Positions 57,638 through 64,000 of a DNA stretch of 64,000 nucleotides are shown piece by piece (position 1 is the stretch's first letter; each line of letters opens with the position of its first letter). The translations under genes were made by a program, and so were the position numbers. The notes under the pieces were generated by a model, which saw nothing but the letters and a program-made list of their open reading frames with translations, searched no databases and was not told where the DNA came from. The DNA comes from Emiliania huxleyi CCMP1516 (taxonomy: Eukaryota > Haptophyta > Isochrysidales > Noelaerhabdaceae): contig NW_005200600.1 of NCBI RefSeq assembly GCF_000372725.1, positions 43,369 to 107,368 on the forward strand, in the 5' to 3' direction.

Positions 57638-58470
57638 CTAAGCGACTCCGTTAAGAACGGCAATGCACTCCGCACCATGCACAATGCCGCTCTCCCCGCA
57701 CGCTAGCTCGTTCACCGTCTGCCACGCCACAGCGCGGTGTGGAGGACGACTGACAAACGCTGCATTTGCAGGCCGTGCCAATTCTTGGTTGTCCATGTGA
57801 CCTCGTCCAGGTGCTGAGCATGTGAAAGTTTGTTGCTCAGCTGGTTCGCCGCCTCCCTCAGGGAGCTGCGGACCTCCTTTCCAAAGCCTCCGAAGCTCTC
57901 GAAGTCGAACAAGCGCAGATCGCAATCCTGCTCCCGCGCAAAGCGGTAATCGCCATCCAGCTGCATGAGCGGCCTCTTGGGGGCATCCGCGTCCTCCCCC
58001 TCCCCTACCTCCCCCGCCTCCGCCTCCTCCTCCTCCTCCTCCTCCGCCACCCGCCGCTGCCGTCGCTCTCGACGGCGAGTACTTGCCGCGCCCTTTGACC
58101 AGATTGAGCAGCCCGGGCTCCGTGTTGCCGAAGCGAACATACGCCCCCTTCCAGCCGAGCTCTCCGTCGCCGGCCGCGTCCTTGCCCTTGCTCGCAAGCG
58201 AGCTCGTGAGCTTCAAATCGGCAACAAGGCGCCTGTGCCCCTTGCCGATGTTTGCCGCCGCCACGTCAGGTTGTTTGGGATTACTGTAACTGAGGTGTGC
58301 AGTCGGCTCCATCTCGATGATCATGCCCCACGCCGAGCGGAGGGTCTTGACCAGTCGTTTGAGTAGGAATTTGTGTCTTGTAGCATGCTTCGACCGAGGG
58401 TTAACCATCGCGGCGTCGCCGAGGATGTCGTGCAGCTGGCCGTTGGGTGCCCTACACACACGTCCTCGAG
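57638..58470 (-). pseudogene. LINE fragment: restriction-like endonuclease domain and C terminus
   Basis: The minus frame reads CRAPNGQLHDILGDAAMVNP, ATRHKFLLKRLVKTLRSAWG, EMEPTAHLSYSNPKQPD and HRRLVADLKLTSSLASKG. The order RH-x-helix, E, PD, (x)DxK is the PD-(D/E)xK nuclease found after the reverse transcriptase in R2/CRE-like retrotransposons. A second frame continues with YRFAREQDCDLRLFDFESFG and VLHTALWRGRRQ, and the first frame resumes for the C terminus IVHGAECIAVLNGVA. Two frame changes around a (GGA)n tract at 58010-58050 show decay. The 3' UTR and the tail CAAGGGAGGGATGGG run to about 57505. The reverse transcriptase is absent, so this is a 5'-truncated copy abutting a hAT-like end. 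Confidence 0.5.
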
Positions 58471-58698
58471 CGCCTGAGCCCCGAGCAGGACACACCTCAC
58501 GAACCAAGCTGCTCTCGCACCTCCTCTCACTAGTTACTCGGTTGGGCTCTCTCCTTTCTATACTTCGTCGCTTTCACCGCGTTTGGATGCAAACTTGTGA
58601 AATTTTCAGTGAAACGGGGGCGGCCGAAACGTTTCATGTGAAATTCACATGAATTCACATGTGAAAGTGAAAGGGTGAAATTTCACTCACGAACCCTG
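58449..58698 (-). mobile_element. Second copy of the hAT-like left end
   Basis: Reverse complement of 8132-8583 with deletions. It contains GGCGGCCGAAACGTTTCATG and ends TCACTCACGAACCCTG at 58698. The inner boundary joins the LINE fragment, and the other end of this element was not found. Confidence 0.6.
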
Positions 58699-59371
58699 GT
58701 GTTGTGTGCCGTCAGAGTGACTCTCTGTGTGTCAGGGATAGTCAAGGCCGTCCTGCGTCCATCAGAGCTCCAGTAAGCTCGGAGACACCCCATTAGCGCG
58801 GCTCGACCTCTTTGAGTCAGTCCCTTCCCGGCGGTTTGGCTGTAGAGCCTCTACAACCAACTCTACTCTACATCGCTCTACAACGCAGGCAGTTCGTCGC
58901 ACTTGGAGCACTTGGAGTGCGGTCATCAACCTCACGCCCAGGACCGGGGAGCTAAGAAGCGCACCCAGTTGGCCGGACGCTCGGCATCGGGTTACGGGCT
59001 AGAGAGCCCTAGCCCCGGGGGTGCGCGGTCGCAGGGCCATAACACGTCTCCGAAGGATGGTTCCGTGTACGCGCGGCGGATGTAGAGCTCTACAGCTCTA
59101 CAGCGCTCCAGAGCGCTCTACATCTCTACAGCTCTACACAGCGCTCCAGAGCGCTCTGCATCTCTGCATCCTCTACACCCTCCCTCAGAATGGACAAAAA
59201 AGAAAAACATAGACTTTTCCTGCTTTTTCCCGATCGCGACCCAATTCGATCGATGCTCCTCGCTACTGCCACGCCGTGTCCGGCTTCCACGCGGGATCGC
59301 ACGTGACGTCTGTCGCTGCCCAAGTCGTGAAAGTCGTGATTTCTGGTTGGTTTTCAAAATCTCGAAATGCC

Positions 59372-59436
<65 letters not shown>

Positions 59437-60062
59437 AGAGAGAGCGAAGAGAGAGAGAGAGAGTGGTTGCCCAATGGGTGGCAGGTGCCTCTGCTGCTGT
59501 GGCATGCCTCACGGCTGCGGCTCGGCGCGGCGCGTCAGCTCGGCTCGGCGTAGCGATAGTGGCCAGCGCAACTCGCATGGACTCCAACGCTCAGCCAGGA
59601 GCTCCCGCACGCGCTGGCGCGAGTCATGGCGCATGCAACGCGTCTGAATGCTCGCCTCGCCTCGCGCAAATGCGACCGTCCTCGCAGCCGACAGTCCACC
59701 GCCTGCTAAGAAGCACAGCGACGAATGCGGCACCGGCGACGCATGGCAGGCTGGTCATGACGCAGTTATAGGGTGTTGTGTGCCGTCAGAGTGACTCTCT
59801 GTGTGTCAGGGATAGTCAAGGCCGTCCATCAGAGCTCCAGTAAGCTCGGAGACACCCCATTAGCGCGGCTCGACCTCTTTGAGTCAGTGCCTTCCCGGCG
59901 GTTTGGCTGTAGAGCCTCTACAACCAACTCTACTCTACATCGCTCTACAACGCAGGCAGTTCGTCGCGCGGCGGATGTAGAGCTCTACAGCGCTCCAGAG
60001 CGCTCTACATCTCTACAGCTCTACACAGCGCTCCAGAGCGCTCTGCATCTCTACAAACAGCT
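58699..60062 (+). repeat. Local direct duplication, 1.07-kb spacing
   Basis: GTGTTGTGTGCCGTCAGAGT through CTCTACAACGCAGGCAGTTC occurs at 58699-58896 and 59773-59966 with few differences. Both copies are followed by GCGGCGGATGTAGAGCTCTA and CTCTACA/GCGCTCCAGAGCGCT palindromic runs, but copy 1 has 180 extra bases (58897-59075) in between. No gene is seen in the interval. Confidence 0.75.
59378..59462 (+). repeat. (GA)n microsatellite
   Basis: GA dinucleotides with a few AAGAG interruptions. Confidence 0.95.
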
Positions 60063-60393
60063 CTCCTACAGATCCTCTACATCCTCTAGGTAGGTAGAAA
60101 GGTGAAGAACAGCCCACGCCGTGTCCGGCTTCCACGCAGGCGTCTTCTTCGCTGTTTGTTCACAGCACGCCACTAGGAAACCTAGGGTCGCCTCGTGAAT
60201 AAACGAGTTTATGTAGCGGTGGCTTCCACGTGGGATCGCACGTGACGTCTGTCGCTGCCCAAGCCGGCGCTCTGCGCTCGCTGCATCGGTTGTGTCTGGC
60301 AGAGACGTCCAGCGGAGTGGACGTCTCGTTGGAGCCGACGTCAGCCGGCGCGGACTGCGGCTGCGCAGAGCCGCAGGGCGTGGTGATGAATGA
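60063..60393. other. Unresolved 5' region of the selenoprotein gene
   Basis: CTTCCACGTGGGATCGCACG at 60225 repeats a segment at 59284. GAGACGTCCA at 60301-60310 and TGGACGTCTC at 60317-60326 form a perfect 10-bp hairpin. Upstream exons of the gene at 60394-60981 should lie here or further left, but none could be proven. Confidence 0.35.
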
Positions 60394-60981
60394 CGTCCGC
60401 GTGACGGGCCGCAAGCTACGCAGTATGGTGCTCGCGACAGCCTGTGTGCACCATACTGCGACGAGGGCAAGGCGGTGGTGATCTTCCTCCGCCACCTCGG
60501 GTGACCGCTGTGCTGGGACTACGCGCTCAACTGGCAGCGCGAGACGCCGCGTCTCGCCGCCGCCGGCGTCGCGGGTCCGCTCTTCATCTCTGTCGGCCGT
60601 CCCGACCAGCTCAAGCAGTTCCTCGAGGTCAACCCGGAGCTCACGGGCGCAAAGGCTCTGATCGACGACTCGCCCGACTTTGCCGGCTACAGGGCGGCCG
60701 GCTTCAACCTCAAGCTAGGGGAAAAGCAGCTCGAGAAGCCGCCGGACTTCAAGCCGCCCAAGGCCATGGGGATGGGCAAATGGATGACCTACCTCAAGAA
60801 TGTGGGCTCGCTCTCGCCCGTGCCCAAGGGCATGAAGTTTGGCGAGTTCCCCGAGGGCGTCAAGGTGCTGGGCGGCACGTACGCGATCGACGGCGACGAG
60901 GTGCTCTTCGCGCACAGCGACGAGGTGCCGGGCGCCACGCCCAATATCGAGGAGGTGCTGGCGGCAGCCGGGGCAGCCTGA
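60394..60981 (+). CDS. Selenoprotein U-like peroxiredoxin family protein, 5' end unresolved
   Basis: One frame is open from 60394 to the stop TGA at 60979-60981 except for a single in-frame TGA at 60502-60504. Around it the protein reads GKAVVIFLRHLG, then TGA, then PLCWDYALNW. The SelU/PRXL2 (FAM213) family has a redox C-x-x-C exactly here (R-x-P-G-C-x-L-C), so the TGA stands for the first Cys and is best read as selenocysteine, U-P-L-C. The rest fits the family: AAGVAGPLFISVGRPDQLKQ, KALIDDSPDFAGYRAAGF, KVLGGTYAIDGDEVLFAHSD. A SECIS-like hairpin lies 31 bases after the stop. The protein would be a thioredoxin-fold redox enzyme. An initiator ATG is lacking in this frame, so a splice acceptor (ACGCAG or GCGACAG near 60422-60440) must precede it. 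Confidence 0.82.
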
Positions 60982-61011
60982 GCAGTCCTCTGGCCGCGTG
61001 CCGATCTCCCT

Positions 61012-61090
61012 CCTTTGCTCGAGCATGACGCCGTCGCCTCCACGCGGGAACCTCTTCCCCGCCTGGCGACGGCCGAAGGACGAGCGAGGA
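61012..61090 (+). promoter_or_regulatory. Candidate SECIS element (3' UTR of selenoprotein U)
   Basis: Helix I pairs GCTCG (61017-61021) with CGAGC (61081-61085). The 5' ATGA (61025-61028) faces GA at 61075-61076, the SECIS quartet. Helix II is a perfect 9-bp pair, GCCGTCGCC (61030-61038) with GGCGACGGC (61065-61073). The apical part has unpaired CC at 61040-61041, then a mini-stem GCGGG/CCCGC with AA at the start of its loop. This is the type II layout; CC in place of AA is known in a few SECIS elements. Confidence 0.65.
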
Positions 61091-61317
61091 GTGACTCTGA
61101 GATCAGGTTGGGCGACTGGCAGACATTTCAAAAATTTGGCGCCACAGGCGCCCGCTGCGTGCCCACCATGGTTGGGCGCGCAGCGAAGAAAATTTTGCGC
61201 TCTCGACAGCCTTTTCTAATAGGAAAATGGCCTCTACTCGGCGCCATACCGCTTGTCGGCGCACAGCGGAGCTCGCAAGCCGGACCTGCTGCCTTCCCTT
61301 CTACGCCTACACTTTCA

Positions 61318-61490
61318 GAATGGAGGCTCAAACGCAGCGGGCAGGGCTCAGACCAAGTGCAAGTCGATTTGTACCAAAGTTGGTAGACAGTGCCAAAACC
61401 GCGGAACCGAAAATTGCGTTTAATTTCGCGCACCTGCTGTCCGCCGCCTGCGGCGGCGCTCCGCACCGCTTGAGGCGCCTGCGGCGCCCC
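61318..61490 (+). repeat. Repeat R4, copy 1 (mate at 62612-62752)
   Basis: CGATTTGTACC, GCGGAACCGAAAAT, GCGTTTAATTT and GCGCACCTGCTGTCCGCCGC occur in the same order at 62616-62700. Both copies point the same way and flank the inverted-repeat element between them. Confidence 0.65.
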
Positions 61491-61552
61491 TGGCGGCGCG
61501 CTGTCCGCGGACCGCGCGCCCCTCTGTGGTTTTCGTGGGGGGCTCGGCTCGT

Positions 61553-62609
61553 AAGTAGGGTGCCCACAGGACCCAAAAAAAGAAAGGAAAAAAGAAATGG
61601 GGCACTCCCGATCGCAGCACTTCATGTTGGCTAGTCGAGATATTGGAGATATTGAGAGTGTGACTAGGAGGGTGGGACGCTGGGGATTCTCAAAGGTACC
61701 CTTGGAATGGCCGGATCCAGCCTTAAAAGTACGAGATCGCGCGCGCTTCGCGCACAGCACCGCCTGTTCTCCGCGGCTGTGTGACGCGCGCGTGCCGTGT
61801 ACCAGCAGAGTTGGGCGCGCGCGGCGCGACGGCGCCCGCGAGGGAAGGCGCGGGTGCAGCGGCCGCCGGCGGCCGTGCCGCCCGCCAGCCGGCGCAGCAG
61901 CGGCCAGCGCAGCGGCCGCCGGCGCAGCAGCCAGAGCAGCCGGTGCGCGCCTTGCGAGGCGAGTACTGCCGCCCGGCAGCCTTGAGGCGGCCGGGCGGCA
62001 GTACTCGTTCGAACTTTGCGAGCCGTGCGCGCGCCGAGGCGCCCGCGGCGCGCGCCCGCCCGGCTGCCAGTAGGAGGCGGCGCAATATGGCCTATAGTAC
62101 AGCCCTTGAGGAGGAGGAAGAGGCTGGCTGGCAGTGCTGTATGCCGCCGAGGGGCAGTTTTGGGGTGCTGTCACGGGCCCAGGGGGCTGCAGAAGGTGTC
62201 CGCAACCGGAACAACCCGCCCCTCCAGCCGAGGCCGGTCGAAGCCCACTTGGGCACAGCCATGAGGAGTCCTCTTGGTGCTCCTGGCGGCCGTTGGAATG
62301 GCGAGCGCGCGCCGATGGGGGGGGGGGGGGGGGGGCTTGCTCCACACCGAGCGCCATCGGTCCGGACCGGCGTGCCCACCGAGGGGTGGCCTGCACAAGG
62401 TCTGTGCCGCGGGCGCTCGGCGCCAAGTGCAGTGTCACGCTCGTGCTCGCGCGTGACAAACCGGGGAACCCTCGTTTCCTATGCACTCGGTCCCCCAACG
62501 GAAGAGGCCTCTCTCCTATTGAAGCATTCCAACATCAGATTTGCCTCGTGCGTCCCTTTTATTTTGCGGAAAGCTATTTTCTTTTGGGTCCTGTGGGCAC
62601 CCTATCGTA
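61553..62609. mobile_element. TIR element of about 1.06 kb rich in hairpins
   Basis: GTAGGGTGCCCACAGGACCC at 61555-61574 is matched in reverse complement by GGGTCCTGTGGGCACCCTAT near 62587-62605, both next to A-rich/T-rich runs inside. The interior has a perfect 18-bp hairpin at 61960-62007 and Ala-rich stop-poor frames that do not look like a real protein. No transposase is seen. Confidence 0.5.
61960..62007. repeat. Perfect 18-bp hairpin
   Basis: CGAGTACTGCCGCCCGGC at 61960-61977 and its exact complement at 61990-62007, with a 12-base loop. Confidence 0.8.
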
Positions 62610-62611
62610 AG

Positions 62612-62752
62612 TCTCGATTTGTACCGGATTTCGACGTTAGTGGCAAAACTGCGGAACCGAAAATGGCGTTTAATTTTGCGCACCTGCTGTCCGCCGCCTG
62701 CGGCGGCGCTCCGCGCCGCTTGGGGCGCCTGCGGCGCCCCCCTAGCAGGTGG
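62612..62752 (+). repeat. Repeat R4, copy 2
   Basis: Direct-orientation relative of 61318-61490; see that entry for the shared words. Confidence 0.65.
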
Positions 62753-63548
62753 CAGCAGTGTGTACGGCTGCGGGTGTGCGCCCCCGGTACACAACCGGCG
62801 CTCTATGGCGTGCTCCGGGGGAGCACGACTACGCAGTCGTGGCTTCCACACGCGAGAGAGTGGCTTCTATATTTACGAAAACATTGGGCGTCCCTAGTGC
62901 CGCATCCATAAGAAGTGACGTCACGGTTCCAGGAGCGCTGGCGGCACAGCTTAGAGTGGCAGCCGAGCGCCGGCCACGACTATCGAGTCGCCGTCGCGGA
63001 GCTGAGGGCTGGCCGACGGGTGGCGCGGTCTTCCTCCCAGCGCCACCCATCGGTCAGCCCTCAGATCGATCGATCGGCGCTCAAAGTCGCTTCAGATCCG
63101 AGAAAGCTGCTGGCGCCGCTGCCGATCCCAGCCGCGACGCCAGCAGCTTCCTCTGCTCTCCAATGCGCCGAGAAGCGACGCGGCGGTGCTCGGCTCGCCA
63201 TGCACGTTGACGGCTCCGCTGGGTGCTCGTCGGCCGGTCCGGTGGCACCCTATTCGCGCGTCACCTGCCGGCGTCCCGACGACAGCCTCGCGCCGCCGCT
63301 GATGGAGGGGCGGTCGGCGCCGCTGCCGCCGCGCCGCCGAAGGGAGAGGCACTGGTGGTGGCCTGGGCGGCCCTCCGCCGCCGCTCGGCGCGCCCGGGCA
63401 GCGGTGGCAGCCTGCGCCGCCACAGCTTCGAGCGGGCGCCCCCAGCTTCGAGCGGGGAGATGCGGCCGGGGATTCGCTTTCTGAAATGTCGAGATGCGCG
63501 GCGATGTCGAGCGAAAACGAAAATAAGAAGCGGCCCCCGCGAGCGTGG
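62753..63548. repeat. Cluster of nested inverted repeats
   Basis: 23-base arms at 63004-63026 and 63040-63062 (two mismatches; GAGGGCTGGCCGACGGGTGG side) and 14-base arms at 63102-63115 and 63138-63151 (GAAAGCTGCTGGCG side, one mismatch). No convincing gene lies in this stretch. Confidence 0.5.
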
Positions 63549-63742
63549 AATAGGACCGCCGCAAGCGGCGTGGCGTGGAGCGGTTGAGCATCCCTCCGGG
63601 GGGCCCTCTGCGCCGGGGAGGCGTTGTTGGCGGCTAGGACGCAAGCGTCCGTCGCCGTTTTCAAACTCGGGGCCCACTCCGCTACGCTCCGACCCGAATT
63701 TGGAGGGCCATGAAATTTAAGGTGTTGCTGCGCAAAAGGGGT
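63549..63742 (-). repeat. Dispersed repeat R1, copy 2
   Basis: Reverse complement of 6170-6366, ending GGTGTTGCTGCGCAAAAGGG at the right. Confidence 0.7.
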
Positions 63743-63779
63743 GGCGCGCGGGCGCGCGCGGCGGCAGGCGTCGAGCGCG

Positions 63780-63905
63780 GAGCGGCAAACACAATGACGT
63801 CGGAAAGCTCTGCATCAAGTATACAGTAGGCGCCAGGACGCGTGTGAGCACGTCGACGTCGAGCTCGAGCTGCTTGAGGGCGGAAAGATCCGCCTGGCAA
63901 GGCGT
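63780..63905 (-). CDS. Possible exon of a gene extending beyond the window
   Basis: The minus frame reads CQADLSALKQLELDVDVLTR then VLAPTVYLMQSFPTSL, which has a helical, protein-like pattern. The codons are GC-rich and no family is recognised. The window end cuts the context, so the call is tentative. Confidence 0.2.
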
Positions 63906-64000
63906 TGAAGTCGCCGGGCTGGGCTGGCCTCGAGGCGAGAGAAAGGGGGAATAAGGAGGCGGGCAGGCCAAGGAGGAGATCGCAGGGGCAAGGGAGGAGG

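Noticed and set aside
57546..58706. GTGTTGTG as an 8-bp target duplication around the second hAT copy
   Set aside because: GTGTTGTG does occur at 57543 and 58699, but the left position lacks CAGGG-type ends and lies in a LINE tail, so the match is probably chance.
60444..61028. 194-codon ORF in another frame over the selenoprotein gene
   Set aside because: It starts with GTG, is Arg/Gly-rich without family features, and overlaps the SelU frame, which has clear homology-like motifs.

Overview
This window is nuclear DNA of a GC-rich, intron-rich eukaryote. The best fit is a haptophyte alga such as Emiliania (Gephyrocapsa) huxleyi or a relative, but that is an inference from style and gene content. 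The supports are: short spliceosomal introns, many with GC-AG rather than GT-AG ends, confirmed by reading phase in RPS8, EF-Ts, an ArfGAP, PEX19 and an F-box-like gene; TTAGGG arrays; a selenoprotein U gene with an in-frame TGA and a SECIS-like hairpin; a GT31, exostosin and sulfotransferase set for secreted glycans; and hAT-, KDZ-, Helitron- and LINE-like debris among many microsatellites. No prokaryotic operon logic, rRNA, tRNA or CRISPR array was recognised.

Layout. 0-7 kb: a frameshifted KDZ-type cysteine-cluster fragment, a MITE with perfect 26-bp ends, an F-box/RCC1-repeat gene (minus) and a weakly supported acidic/cysteine-rich gene. 7-11 kb: a 2H-phosphoesterase-like gene whose 3' end is split by a 2.8-kb hAT-like element with an 8-bp target duplication; the element carries TTAGGG blocks and a 180-bp satellite with four-unit higher-order structure. 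11-16 kb: a GT31-type glycosyltransferase (minus), a Helitron-like ORF broken by one copy of a 445-bp repeat, and TCTP (minus). 17-31 kb: an ArfGAP-PH gene, RPS8 (minus), an aldo-keto-reductase-like gene with lost catalytic residues, an organellar EF-Ts and a membrane protein (minus). 32-38 kb: a (TG)n tract, a membrane-protein remnant, a 2-kb array of 445/457-bp units and a PARG-like gene. 38-49 kb: a basic DNA-binding-like protein, an exostosin-type glycosyltransferase, a small protein with a signal-like leader, an F-box-like gene (minus) and a CDF zinc transporter. 49-57 kb: a fused glycosyltransferase/double-sulfotransferase (minus), LINE scraps, a Qc-SNARE and PEX19 (minus). 57-64 kb: a LINE endonuclease fragment, a local duplication, selenoprotein U and a dense field of inverted repeats.

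The genes are independent eukaryotic units, not a pathway. A loose theme is secretory-pathway glycan work (GT31, exostosin, GT/sulfotransferase fusion) plus trafficking (ArfGAP, SNARE). Exon limits are exact only where reading phase could be checked across introns; elsewhere they are approximate.
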